This document shows positions 1-8,735 of a DNA stretch of 64,000 nt, one piece after another (position 1 is the stretch's first letter; every line of letters begins with the position of its first letter). The notes below the pieces were generated by a model, which saw nothing but the letters and a program-made list of their open reading frames with translations, was not told the origin of the DNA and searched no databases. The position numbers and the translations under genes were made by a program. The DNA is from Propionibacterium sp. oral taxon 192 str. F0372 (GTDB lineage: Bacteria; Actinomycetota; Actinomycetes; Propionibacteriales; Propionibacteriaceae): the NCBI RefSeq assembly GCF_000413315.1, contig NZ_KE340297.1, positions 685,698 to 749,697 of the forward strand. The letters are read 5' to 3'.

Positions 1-968
1 GCGTCGATGCCCAGCCACACCGGTCCGCTGACCCCCTCCAGAGTGCTGGTGGGGATCGACTCGGCCTCATGGCGGGTCATAAATTCGTCGAATTCCTCCT
101 CATCGAGAAACAGCCGACGCATGGTGCGGGTGCTCGTCGCGATGTCCTTGGCATCCTCCAAGGCGGAGGCCAAATGCGGTAGGGACAAAGCCGGACCGGT
201 AGCGCAGAAGGCGGCGCCCAGGGCGACGTAAAGCTGGGCCTGGTCGGGGACCACGTAGTCGGTGACGTTGTCGGCGAGTACCCGCTTGAAGGCGGCCCGC
301 AGTTCTGGCAAAAAGTGCAGCGGACCACCGAGGAAGATGACCTTGCCGCGGATCGGGCGCCCACAGGCCAGACCTGCGACGGTCTGAGTGGCGACGGCCT
401 GGAACACCGAGGCTGCGATGTCCTCGTGGCGGGCTCCTTGGTTGAGCAGGGGTTGTACATCGGTCTTGGCGAACACCCCGCAGCGGGAGGCGATCGGGTA
501 GAGGTTCTCGTATCCGGCCGCCAGGTCGTTAAGGCCGGATGCGTCCACCTTCAGCAAGGTAGCCATCTGGTCAATGAAGGCCCCGGTGCCCCCTGCACAG
601 GTGCCGTTCATCCGCTGTTCGGGGGTGGGATGCAGGTAGGTGATCTTGGCATCCTCGCCGCCCAGTTCGATCATCACATCGACTGCGGGGTTCCATCTTT
701 CGATGGCCTCGGTGGAGGCAACGACCTCCTGAACGAACTGAATATCCATGATCTTGGCGACGGCCAACCCACCCGAGCCGGTCATAGCGACCTTGACTAG
801 ATCGTCGGGGAAACGAGCCTGGACATCGCGCAGCAGCCGCGCCAACTCACCGCGCACGTCGGCGTGGTGGCGCCGGTAGTCACCGAAGACGATTTCCCGC
901 CCGTTGGTGACGACCGCCTTGACTGTCGTTGAACCGACATCGAGTCCTAAGGACAACGTCTCGCTCAT
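1..968 (-). CDS. 2-hydroxyacyl-CoA dehydratase activase, long fused type (3' part off window)
   Basis: The frame is open from the ATG at 968 to the window edge (322 residues seen). It starts with an ASKHA ATPase phosphate-binding loop (GLDVGSTTVK) and carries the family signature GGEDAKI and a Cys-containing NGTCAGGTGAFID segment. Established knowledge: BadF/HgdC-type activases use ATP and a [4Fe-4S] cluster to inject an electron into 2-hydroxyacyl-CoA or benzoyl-CoA dehydratases. At the very edge a second WLGIDA stretch begins, as expected for the long fused activase that carries two BadF domains plus a dehydratase-related region. It is therefore truncated here by the window, not by mutation. 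It supports an anaerobic, amino-acid-fermenting lifestyle. It stands alone, divergent from a TetR gene. Confidence 0.85.
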   Translation of the reverse strand, partial: MSETLSLGLDVGSTTVKAVVTNGREIVFGDYRRHHADVRGELARLLRDVQARFPDDLVKVAMTGSGGLAVAKIMDIQFVQEVVASTEAIERWNPAVDVMIELGGEDAKITYLHPTPEQRMNGTCAGGTGAFIDQMATLLKVDASGLNDLAAGYENLYPIASRCGVFAKTDVQPLLNQGARHEDIAASVFQAVATQTVAGLACGRPIRGKVIFLGGPLHFLPELRAAFKRVLADNVTDYVVPDQAQLYVALGAAFCATGPALSLPHLASALEDAKDIATSTRTMRRLFLDEEEFDEFMTRHEAESIPTSTLEGVSGPVWLGID

Positions 969-1270
969 GCCCACCTCAATCACACCGAGGGCAGAATGAC
1001 CACCGCCGAAGCAGAACGATCATTCTGTTGACCTCCCCATGATATGCACCTTGCGGGCCGATCACGCCACTCGATCTCCCAGATGACCGCGCGAAGTCCT
1101 CTGACCACGGGAAACTCCGCATCCAATATTTTTCGATGCGCCGGAACGAAACCTTTTATCCGCAGGAGAACGTCTCCCGGACGGTGCACGAACGGATCTC
1201 CTGCCCTTGCGCGCCGACCGGAAGCCTCCGCGTCATCGCGTCGAGCACCACCACGACTAGGCTGTGACGC
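969..1270. promoter_or_regulatory. Divergent intergenic region between activase and TetR gene
   Basis: This 302-bp gap holds no convincing gene. It must contain the promoters of both divergent genes. The only element I can place is the TetR -10 box at 1258-1263. Confidence 0.4.
1258..1263 (+). promoter_or_regulatory. -10 box (TAGGCT) of TetR gene, leaderless
   Basis: TAGGCT lies 7 nt before the GTG at 1271, the spacing expected for a leaderless actinobacterial transcript. No Shine-Dalgarno sequence is visible. Confidence 0.45.
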
Positions 1271-1855
1271 GTGTCCGACCATTTGTCTAGCCGAGACATC
1301 ATCATTGAGGCCGCTGCGGAGTTAATCCGCACCCACGGTGTGGCGGGCATGTCAATCTCCCGGCTCATCAAGGCCTCCGGGACATCGACGGGAGCGATCT
1401 ACCACTATTTCTCTTCAAAGGAGGACATCGTGGTGGAGGTCGCGCGTCAAGCGATCGCCTGGCCCACTGGGGCTCTTGAGGCCTGGCGGGGAGCCCCTGC
1501 ATCACCATCGGCTCTGGCCACCTACGCGATGGATGCAGTCAGCGCTGCTCCCGAGATCGGGGCCTTGCTAGCCCAGCTGGCGGCGGCATCGGCCACCGAC
1601 GACGCTCTCGGGCGGCGACTGCGGGCAGAGTTCGCCGTCCTGGGCAGGGCACGGGATGCCACCGTGAGCGCCTGGGCCGCGGAACATGGCATCCCCGCGG
1701 AGGCAGTGGCCGGGCACGGTCAACTCATGTCTGGCCTAACCCTGGGGTATATCTCCCAGAAGCTGCTCGTCGCCGGGTTCGACGAGGTACGTTACCGCGC
1801 GGAGGCTGCCGCTGTCCTGGAGGTGAAGATCCCGCAGGACGGGGAGATCCCGTAG
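1271..1855 (+). CDS. TetR/AcrR family transcriptional regulator
   Basis: This 194-residue protein has a typical TetR N-terminal helix-turn-helix at residues 10-55 (segments GVAGMSISRLIKASGTSTGAIYHYF in two pieces) followed by an all-helical ligand domain. GTG at 1271 is chosen because a TAGGCT -10 box lies 7 nt upstream, implying leaderless translation. The target is unknown. It is divergent from the activase and upstream of a membrane-protein gene, so either could be controlled by it. The ligand cannot be read from the sequence. Confidence 0.85.
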   Translation: MSDHLSSRDIIIEAAAELIRTHGVAGMSISRLIKASGTSTGAIYHYFSSKEDIVVEVARQAIAWPTGALEAWRGAPASPSALATYAMDAVSAAPEIGALLAQLAAASATDDALGRRLRAEFAVLGRARDATVSAWAAEHGIPAEAVAGHGQLMSGLTLGYISQKLLVAGFDEVRYRAEAAAVLEVKIPQDGEIP

Positions 1856-1991
1856 CGGGGCGGCAATCCCCACCGACGAGTTCCTCGGAACCTGGCGCCG
1901 TTGACCGGCCAAGACCAGAGCTGGGGCATGCGGCGATAGAATCGTGCCGGACCCGGCCACTGCTGCAACCTGGAACCGACATAATGTCCAC

Positions 1992-3314
1992 GTGAGCACC
2001 TTTAAGGAGTTCGGTGACCTGTTCCGGGGCACCGTGACGTTGTGGTGGCGTTCTCTACCGGTGATCGGTTTGTGGTGCGTCATCGGTTGCCTGCTGCGCG
2101 AGACGTGCACCGCCGTTTCGGTGGCACTTGGCTCCGACCACCGGATCTTGGCGAGCATCATGCTCGTCCTCGGTCTACTGATCTGGGTGACGACCCTGGT
2201 CGTCATGCTGCAGGTCATGCGGCCCTATCTGGCCCACGTTACCGAAACCACCGCCCCCACAACGGAGAAACCTGTTGTCAAGGGCCCCTTGGACGATTTG
2301 GTGCATGCAGTGGTGCCTTTCCTGGTGATCTATGCGGTGTGGGGCCTCGGCGAGGAAGAGGCCACTCGCGCCATGCAGGCAAATCTGCTGACCCATCCCG
2401 GGAATATCGAGCAGTGGTCGATCTCACTGGCTCATTGGCAACTGTATTTAGTGATGGCAGTCATCGGTTGGGGCATGGCCCTCGTGATGGACAAGGTCAA
2501 CGATCACCACGACACCTTCGTCGGCACCATCGTCCTCTTCTTGGCCAGGGGCACCACGGTGCTCTGTTCCTTCCTGGCCCTGCGGTGGCTGGGCGCCCAG
2601 GCCTTGGGTTGGATCCAGAAGAGAGTTTTCTGGTACTGGCTCATGGGAGCCTGGGACTCGATGGTCGGACTGCTTCCCCATTGGCATCTGCCCTTCGACC
2701 TGACCCTCCCGGAAGCCCTGAACAAATTCATGAAGGCTTTGGGTGAGGTCATCATTCCTCACACCTTGGACGTCGTGCTGCTGCCCTTGGTATGGGTGGC
2801 GATGGTTGCGGCCGTGCACGGTTGGAGAAATCTGGGCACATCCCTCGCCGTCAACGAGCATGAGAGCCGACTCGTGGAACGCGTCGACACGGTGCGCCGC
2901 GCCAAGTCGGTCCAGCGGGTGGGCATGGTCAGCTCGGGTGGCCCTTTGGGACTGGCCGTCGGCTACCTCAGGAACAATCTCAGCGACCTCGAACCAGCCA
3001 TGCAGGCCTTCCGGCTCATCATCAGGTCGGGACCGCGCTTCGTCGGTGCCTATCTGGTGCTGGCGGCCTTCGTCACCCAGATCAGTCCGGTGCTCACGCA
3101 CTTGGCTGAGTGGCTACTCGAATCCCAGTCATTACCTCAAATGACGCGCTGGGAACCAGTCATCTCCTTCATTACGACCTTCCTGGCCACCACCACGGCC
3201 ATGGCCTTATATTCCAACACCTTCGACGCAACGGTGGAGAACATGCTGGAAGACAGCCAGAAACCCCCACGGCAGGCGGTGCCGGTGACTGGAACTTCCT
3301 GGATCACGTCCTGA
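1992..3314 (+). CDS. Polytopic membrane protein of unknown function
   Basis: About 440 residues with several hydrophobic helices: near residues 18-35, 50-75, 105-125, 150-170, 190-210, 265-290 and 350-400. No catalytic or transporter signature is recognised. The reading frame could begin at GTG 1944, but the hydrophilic run VSTFKEFGDLFRG starting at GTG 1992 looks like a more natural membrane-protein N-terminus. Neither start has a clear ribosome binding site. The 3' end overlaps the convergent gene 3304-3870 by 11 bp. Function unknown. Confidence 0.65.
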   Translation: MSTFKEFGDLFRGTVTLWWRSLPVIGLWCVIGCLLRETCTAVSVALGSDHRILASIMLVLGLLIWVTTLVVMLQVMRPYLAHVTETTAPTTEKPVVKGPLDDLVHAVVPFLVIYAVWGLGEEEATRAMQANLLTHPGNIEQWSISLAHWQLYLVMAVIGWGMALVMDKVNDHHDTFVGTIVLFLARGTTVLCSFLALRWLGAQALGWIQKRVFWYWLMGAWDSMVGLLPHWHLPFDLTLPEALNKFMKALGEVIIPHTLDVVLLPLVWVAMVAAVHGWRNLGTSLAVNEHESRLVERVDTVRRAKSVQRVGMVSSGGPLGLAVGYLRNNLSDLEPAMQAFRLIIRSGPRFVGAYLVLAAFVTQISPVLTHLAEWLLESQSLPQMTRWEPVISFITTFLATTTAMALYSNTFDATVENMLEDSQKPPRQAVPVTGTSWITS

Positions 3315-3870
3315 ACTCGACCGCTCGCAGCGGAATCCCCAGGACGACCCTGGCCGTCATCGGCTGAGCGGCAACCTCACCCGGGACCTGCCACCACACG
3401 CCCAGATCAAACTCGGTTCCGGCGGGAATGGTCTTCTCGCCGACCAGGTGGCCTCCGTAGCAACTGGTGCTGCCGTTGACCGCCATGGTGGAGTCAGGAC
3501 TCGGCACATAGACGGAGTCCATGGTGTGCAGTTCGAAAGCGCAAGGCGTGCTGTAGCCCAGCCCGTCCACCTCGAAACGCATGTGCAACGACAGGGCGAC
3601 CCACGCCGATCCCTCGTCGGGGGTAATGGGGGAGCCGGATCCCGCGGGCATCTCGCCAACAGAGGTCAGTGACACATGGTCGAAGCGTATTCCCTCGATC
3701 GACACCGACTCCCCCGGCGCAATGCTGGTGCCAGGCACCGGGGTCTGAAGATGCGCCCGGTACAGGCCGAGAATCACCATGAAGGCGAGCACGACGACGA
3801 AGACGATGCCGAAGAGCAACCAGGTGAGCAGGCTAGGACGGGGTGGCTGCTGGACACGATCCGGGCTCAT
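3304..3870 (-). CDS. Single-pass membrane-anchored exported protein
   Basis: 188 residues: a short cytoplasmic N-terminus, one strong transmembrane helix at about 14-37 (LLTWLLFGIVFVVVLAFMVI), and an extracytoplasmic beta-rich domain resembling DUF4352/telokin-like domains in general pattern. Two Cys (about 109 and 136) could form a disulfide. The start ATG overlaps the stop of the upstream gene (ATGA), so it is translationally coupled as the last of three similar genes. Function unknown; cell-surface location is inferred. Confidence 0.65.
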   Translation of the reverse strand: MSPDRVQQPPRPSLLTWLLFGIVFVVVLAFMVILGLYRAHLQTPVPGTSIAPGESVSIEGIRFDHVSLTSVGEMPAGSGSPITPDEGSAWVALSLHMRFEVDGLGYSTPCAFELHTMDSVYVPSPDSTMAVNGSTSCYGGHLVGEKTIPAGTEFDLGVWWQVPGEVAAQPMTARVVLGIPLRAVEFRT

Positions 3871-4550
3871 CTCGTCACCTGGATCCTGCTCTTGGGTCCA
3901 GTGAGCAGCGGTGATTCCTCGGCGCCCGCTGTCACGTCGGTTATCCGCACGGCGCTGGTCAGGAAGGTGATGAACTGGGTCTTGGGGCCAACCTGGAAGT
4001 CAGCACCCTGCTCGGCTCCGAGAGGAACCTCGAACAGGCTGGCGCTATAGCCGGTATAGCCGGGTTCCACCGTGGGGACGGCCGAGGAGATCGCCTCGGG
4101 CCGCTCGCCGTACCAGGTTCCGTCGTCGGTGACCAGACCCACCTTGGAGATGGTCTGCGCACGATGGCGCGCATCGAGGTGCCAGTGCACCAGCACATAA
4201 CGGTGCTCGGTGGTCACACGACCGCGCCCGGATCCGCCCTCGAAGGAAACTCCGACCTCCACCTTGTCCACGGTCACCGAGTAGTCCGGGGTGTCTACCG
4301 CCTGGCCCACGGTCCCAATGTGGGTGTGCGCATTGCCGTCCGCCACAGACTCGCCCAGGTTGGTGACGGCGAAAACGATCAGCAGACTTACCACCAAGGC
4401 GATGACACCACCGACGTCCTTATTCCTGGCGGGCCGCTGGTCCGGCTGCCGCGTACACAGATCTTCCTCGAAAGGTCTGGCTGAGGCGATCGGTCGTCCG
4501 TCAGTGAATTGCGGCCTGAGAGGGGAACTCCCCTGAGGTTGGTAGGTCAT
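3867..4550 (-). CDS. Membrane-anchored exported protein, second of three
   Basis: 227 residues. The start at 4550 is supported by a GGAG 5-6 nt upstream and by an ATGA overlap with the preceding gene. A proline-rich cytoplasmic tail of about 50 residues is followed by a transmembrane helix (VGGVIALVVSLLIVFAVTNL) and an extracytoplasmic beta-rich domain of the same general kind as its two neighbours. The three probably arose by duplication and may form one surface complex; that is inference. No enzymatic motif is seen. Confidence 0.65.
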   Translation of the reverse strand: MTYQPQGSSPLRPQFTDGRPIASARPFEEDLCTRQPDQRPARNKDVGGVIALVVSLLIVFAVTNLGESVADGNAHTHIGTVGQAVDTPDYSVTVDKVEVGVSFEGGSGRGRVTTEHRYVLVHWHLDARHRAQTISKVGLVTDDGTWYGERPEAISSAVPTVEPGYTGYSASLFEVPLGAEQGADFQVGPKTQFITFLTSAVRITDVTAGAEESPLLTGPKSRIQVTR

Positions 4551-5086
4551 CCCTGCTCCACTGTCAGTTTTACGGCATTGATCTCGCGGCCCAGAGCCCA
4601 ACCGTGGGAAACCAGACCGGTGCTCTCCGACTCATCACCGAGCCGCACAGTGACCTCATCCCCGGTTTGCGGAAGCTCGGTCGCCTTGACCTGGGCGACC
4701 ACGCGTCGCGGAACCCCGGGATCCATGGAGATAGTGCCACCGTTGGCATCGCGCCAGATGAGTTCCTGAACCAGTTCATCCCCGACGGATACCGCGACGA
4801 TCCGGTCCCCCGGCCGCGAAAGGGTTTCCTCCCAGAGGTTGGTCAGGGTGAACCACACGCGCAGCACTTTCTCGTCCGAGTAATCTTTGGTGGCCAACTC
4901 CGCCCGGTCTACCCGGAACTCCCACCTGGTCGTGCGTTGGGGTTCCCCCGGTTGCACGTAGCCGGGAGGAGTATGCACCGGCTCGAAACCGCCAAGGACC
5001 GCCACAGTCCCGGCGAGAGCACCGAGCAGGACCAGGGAGATCGTCCACTGCAGGATGCCCCGACGCGCTCTGTCGCTGAGTTTCAC
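4547..5086 (-). CDS. Membrane-anchored exported protein, first of three
   Basis: With the GTG at 5086 the protein has 179 residues: a basic N-terminus (KLSDRARRG), one transmembrane helix, then a beta-rich exported domain. GTG 5086 is preferred because a TACTCT -10 box sits exactly 6 nt upstream (leaderless). An ATG at 5170 would add 28 residues and place the start at the stop of the upstream flavoprotein gene. Its stop overlaps the next gene's start (ATGA). Function unknown. Confidence 0.6.
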   Translation of the reverse strand: MKLSDRARRGILQWTISLVLLGALAGTVAVLGGFEPVHTPPGYVQPGEPQRTTRWEFRVDRAELATKDYSDEKVLRVWFTLTNLWEETLSRPGDRIVAVSVGDELVQELIWRDANGGTISMDPGVPRRVVAQVKATELPQTGDEVTVRLGDESESTGLVSHGWALGREINAVKLTVEQG

Positions 5087-5092
5087 GTACCC

Positions 5093-5098
5093 AGAGTA
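5093..5098 (-). promoter_or_regulatory. -10 box (TACTCT) for the three-gene membrane-protein operon
   Basis: TACTCT, 6 nt before GTG 5086 on the minus strand. It suggests the three exported-protein genes have their own leaderless promoter inside the flavoprotein-proximal region. Confidence 0.4.
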
Positions 5099-5172
5099 AG
5101 GCACCGCGGGTCGTTGCTGTCCTGGTGGGACGGACCGGACCATCACGCAGCATCCGGTAACCGGCTTCATGT

Positions 5173-6810
5173 TCAGCTGATCGAGGCGGCAGCCAACCGA
5201 GCGAAAACCATCGCCTCCGATAGCCCCGCCCCGGGGGCTGGATCCATGTCGGAAGTGACCGAGGCGGCTGCGGAACCGACGGCCCATAGACCGTCCATGA
5301 CGTTTCCATCAGTGCGCAACACCCTAGCGTTCTCGTCGACGACCAGACCACCCTTGGTGCCCCGGTCCCCGGCCACCACCCGCACCGCATGGAAGGGGCC
5401 TTTCGATAGGGCACCCAGGCTGGGGTTGGTGTTGCGGTGCTTGCGTCGCGCTGCGGGAACGACGCCAGTGCGCGGTCGTTCCAGGGCACCTTCACCGCGG
5501 CCGTGGTCGTCGTCGTGACCGCTTGCCACCAAGTCATCGAAGCGTTCCGCGGTGGCTTGCAGCCCGGCGACGTCGATGCCAACCTTCCAAGCGAGTTCCG
5601 GCAGGGTCCGGGCGGTGGCCACCATGGTCTCCCGTTCAGGAGTGTTGGGCAGTTTCCCGGGAGCGAAGGGACCGAGCCGGTTGCGGCGCCGGTGATCCTG
5701 GTCAATCACCAGCCAGGCCCCATCGTCACCGCACCGGCTCAGGGCGCGGCAGATCTCGTCGGGGCGTCCGGTCTCGTCGACGAACCGGCGTCCGGAGGCG
5801 TCAACGAGGATGCCGTGAGGGGCGGCCAATGCTGCGGTGGCATCCCAGGCCTGCCCTGCCGGATCCCATAGGGCGGGGACCGGCCATAGCCGGTCCATCC
5901 CGCCGAGTTGCAGACCGAGTTCGGCTGCCCACTCGACATGACGTGCGCCCTCGCTGCGACGCGGCCCGACGGTCCGGGCTGTTCTCGGGGATGCGGGAAT
6001 GTGTTCACGCCGAGTCCGGGCGTCTGCTTCGAAACCCCCTTGGGCGAGAATCACCCCTCGGGGGGCGAAGACCCGCATCACGCGGCCCGAGCGTTCTAGC
6101 ACCACCCCGTGCACCCGGCTGCTAGCAGACACCAGGAGTCGTTGTGGACAGGCATTCCACCAGATGCTCACCTGGAGCCGCTGGCAGGCCGCGAGCAGCC
6201 CGGCGATCAGGGCCGCTCCCCCGTTCAATCGTCGTCTCCCACTCATTGCCGAGAGCTGCTGGACCGAGCGCCCGAAGCGTCCCAGCGATACGTCCTCATC
6301 CCCGCGACCTTGGGGCAGGCGGTCGGCAAGTTGTCCGATAGCCGATGCGTCGAGGGGCCGTGGCTGCCACACACGCCCGCTCGTCCGGGCGCTGGGAACC
6401 TCGGGCCGGTTGTCGGGCAGCCCGGCATTGCTGAGTTCTATACCCAGTCCGGTGAGCCACTCGGCGAGCGGGGCGGTGTTGTTCAGGTAGGCCAGACGAC
6501 GCGGGGCGGTGGAGGTGGCATCGAAATCACCGACGACTCGGTCGAAGTAGTCCCGCGCGGAGGCATAGCCGTCGCCGCTGATCTGGCGTCCGGGCAGCCA
6601 CAGAAATCCCGGCCCGTATGCCTCGGGCCCGCCCAAGGTTTCGGAGGGTTCGACGAGGAGCACCTCCCACCCGCACAGCCGGGCCCGGATGGCTGCGGTC
6701 AGGGCTCCGGCTCCGGAGCCGATGACCACGAGGTCGGTCATCTGGTCGGCGGCGGGCAGTTGATCGGGGATGACCGGCAGACCGGTCTGGTTGCTCATTC
6801 GTGGCATCAT
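5173..6810 (-). CDS. FAD-dependent oxidoreductase, KstD / fumarate-reductase flavoprotein family
   Basis: 545 residues. The N-terminal Rossmann FAD motif VVIGSGAGALTAAIRA is followed by the acidic strand end LLVEPSETLGG. The C-terminus has the closing FAD motif (LWAVGSAAAS ... PGAGLSEAMVFARLAA) shared by 3-ketosteroid dehydrogenases and fumarate reductase-like flavoproteins. The start ATG at 6810 is preferred because GAGAGG lies 6 nt upstream; ATGs at 6816, 6807 and 6798 are alternatives. The substrate (steroid, fumarate-like acid or other enone) cannot be told. It may precede the downstream surface-protein genes in one transcript. Confidence 0.75.
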   Translation of the reverse strand: MMPRMSNQTGLPVIPDQLPAADQMTDLVVIGSGAGALTAAIRARLCGWEVLLVEPSETLGGPEAYGPGFLWLPGRQISGDGYASARDYFDRVVGDFDATSTAPRRLAYLNNTAPLAEWLTGLGIELSNAGLPDNRPEVPSARTSGRVWQPRPLDASAIGQLADRLPQGRGDEDVSLGRFGRSVQQLSAMSGRRRLNGGAALIAGLLAACQRLQVSIWWNACPQRLLVSASSRVHGVVLERSGRVMRVFAPRGVILAQGGFEADARTRREHIPASPRTARTVGPRRSEGARHVEWAAELGLQLGGMDRLWPVPALWDPAGQAWDATAALAAPHGILVDASGRRFVDETGRPDEICRALSRCGDDGAWLVIDQDHRRRNRLGPFAPGKLPNTPERETMVATARTLPELAWKVGIDVAGLQATAERFDDLVASGHDDDHGRGEGALERPRTGVVPAARRKHRNTNPSLGALSKGPFHAVRVVAGDRGTKGGLVVDENARVLRTDGNVMDGLWAVGSAAASVTSDMDPAPGAGLSEAMVFARLAAASIS

Positions 6811-6961
6811 GGGCATCCTCTCGTGGGCAGGGACATGCGCCGCGGGTTCCGCCCTCGCATCTCCTCGTCGTATGCCGTGCCTGGTCTGGCCCGGGGGCAG
6901 GAACCGGAGGGTCGCCCCATCCGGCCTATGGATCCCGCATCCGACCGGGGAAACCGAATGA

Positions 6962-7147
6962 TCACGACGACCCACCCATCAGAGCCACAGCCAGCAGCGC
7001 CACACCACCCAGCAACACCAGCGCGGACCCTCCCACCAGGATCCAGTCCACCCGGCGCCGGGACACGGCAGGGATGCGCCCCGCAAGATCGCCGAGGGGC
7101 TCACCGTAGAGCTGACGCTGGACTTCGCGGTTCTGTTCGACTGCCAT
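6962..7147 (-). CDS. Small single-pass membrane protein
   Basis: 61 residues from ATG 7147: a hydrophilic, charged N-terminal half (EQNREVQRQLYGEPLGDLAGRI) and a C-terminal hydrophobic helix (WILVGGSALVLLGGVALLAVAL). It has the layout of the small DUF3040-like actinobacterial membrane proteins, though I cannot assign the family with certainty. Function unknown. Confidence 0.55.
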   Translation of the reverse strand: MAVEQNREVQRQLYGEPLGDLAGRIPAVSRRRVDWILVGGSALVLLGGVALLAVALMGGSS

Positions 7148-7278
7148 CAGCAAGCATCCTAACGGCCCCATCACCTCCGAGGACCAGGATCCGCGCAGAC
7201 GGGAACAAGACACGAGCAGCAGCGGGACGGTGGACCGCGAGGGCCCCGGGAGGACCGGAACCACCGACCATCAAGGAG

Positions 7279-7557
7279 TCACCGCACCGTGAACCCGATC
7301 AGACCCGGGTCATGCGGTACGGCATACACCCGCAGTTCCCGGACCTGTGCCCAGCGGGGACCTTCGCGCAGCCATTCGACGAAGGCATCGATCACGGCTG
7401 CCTCTCCATGGGCGAGCACCTCGACGTGGCCGTCCGGCAGATTGCGCACCCATCCGGTCAGGCCCAGGGCCTCGGCCCGGTGTAACGTGGACCAACGGAA
7501 CCCCACGCCCTGGACACGACCACCGACCAGGACGCGGACACCCCGCACCTCACCCAT
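7279..7557 (-). CDS. acyP: Acylphosphatase
   Basis: 92 residues, the usual family length. It has the phosphate-binding motif GRVQGVGFRW with the catalytic Arg, and the catalytic Asn in GWVRNLPDG. Acylphosphatases hydrolyse carboxyl-phosphate bonds such as acetyl phosphate or 1,3-bisphosphoglycerate in the cytoplasm. The start at 7557 is chosen over an upstream ATG at 7647 because the domain begins there and GGGAGGG lies about 8 nt before it. Monocistronic. Confidence 0.88.
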   Translation of the reverse strand: MGEVRGVRVLVGGRVQGVGFRWSTLHRAEALGLTGWVRNLPDGHVEVLAHGEAAVIDAFVEWLREGPRWAQVRELRVYAVPHDPGLIGFTVR

Positions 7558-7659
7558 GATCCAGCCCTCCCGCTGACGAACACCGATCCATCCATTGTCG
7601 GCATTCCCCGGACCGATGGGGTAATTCCTGTGGCATACAGAGGCCACCTGGATAGTATG

Positions 7660-8260
7660 CCGGTTCCCGACGAGGGATCACCGAAGTTGCCGTCGTCCTG
7701 TGATGGCCGGATGCTGCTGGATGGTTCACCGCCTGCCTGGCCGGTCACGGCGATAGAGAACTTGATGTTGGCCGGTTGTCCGGCCAGGAACTTCTTCTGC
7801 TCCAGCCCACTGCGTAGTAGTAACCATCCATGGACAACCCGACGCTGTTGCCAAAGTACATCCTCAGTTCCCTGGGCGGGACCGTGCACGGCCAGGCTGT
7901 CCGGGTATTCAACCGTTCCAGGCTGGAGGTGAGCGATCTTTGTCCTTTGCGTCGTAAGTAGCTACCTCCACCGGCCTCGGCAAAGCACGCCAACTGCTCA
8001 CGAGCGGCATCGTTCGCCCGAAGCCCACCGTATCGATCTAGCCATCGATGCCACTGTTCCTGATCTGCTGCACCTTGCCGCACGAATCGGGATCACAGGT
8101 TTGTCGGAGACCAGGATGATGTGCCGTTTACCCGGATCACCCAGGTCCTTGGCAGCTCCAGATCAACGGTTCGCTCCGAAGACCTTACCTACCCGGGAGT
8201 TGAGTACCGGGGCTCAGAGCGATATGCGCCCGCGACCCGATCCGGAATAATTCACAAAAT
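7660..8260 (-). pseudogene. Decayed gene of unknown family
   Basis: No single open frame spans this stretch, but protein-like segments appear in different minus-strand frames. They are KRHIILVSDKPVIPIRAA near 8090-8140, then QEQWHRWLDRYGGLRANDAAREQLACF near 7960-8070, then SGLEQKKFLAGQPANIKFSI near 7740-7810. Reading them as one gene needs at least two frameshifts. It lies between acyP and a toxin locus and may be a dead accessory gene. The alternative is that it is chance coding-like sequence. Confidence 0.35.
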
Positions 8261-8274
8261 ATTAACATGGTGCC

Positions 8275-8735
8275 ATGAGCGACTGGGTATTTGCGGCTAC
8301 GGGAGTGCATCCGCCAGCGGTGGCCCCTGAAGAGTTGGACAAACTGAACGAACGCTGGCACACCCTCACCACCAAGGTCCAGGAATCCACAACCACCACC
8401 GGCAAGATCATCTCAGACATCACCACCCACAACACAGGTGAAGCCGCCGACGCATTCACCTCGTGCATGAACGCCAGCGGCATCCCCACCAGACTCACCA
8501 CCTTCCAACAACACACCAACACCATCGAACAAGCCCACACCACAGCCAGCTCCATCCTGCACGACACCACCACCCAAATGCAGGCAAAAGCAGCAGAACT
8601 CAACACAAACCTCCGCCGCGCACTCACCACCCCGAACCTCCAAACCCCCATCACACTCTTCACCCTCCTCAAAAAAGCCCAACAAGACCTCCACACCATC
8701 GACACCACAAACGCCCAAGCAATCACCAACGCCTA
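8275..8735 (+). repeat. 461-bp direct repeat, copy 1 (toxin N-terminal module)
   Basis: Essentially identical to 10559-11019. I see differences only in the second and third codons (AGC GAC versus AGT GAT) and one silent change in an ACCCCG/ACCCCA stretch. Identity stops abruptly where the toxin domains begin. Confidence 0.95.

Noticed and set aside
6109-7485. 458-codon plus-strand frame across the flavoprotein and acyP genes
   Set aside because: Antisense to three well-supported genes and low-complexity Pro/Arg-rich.
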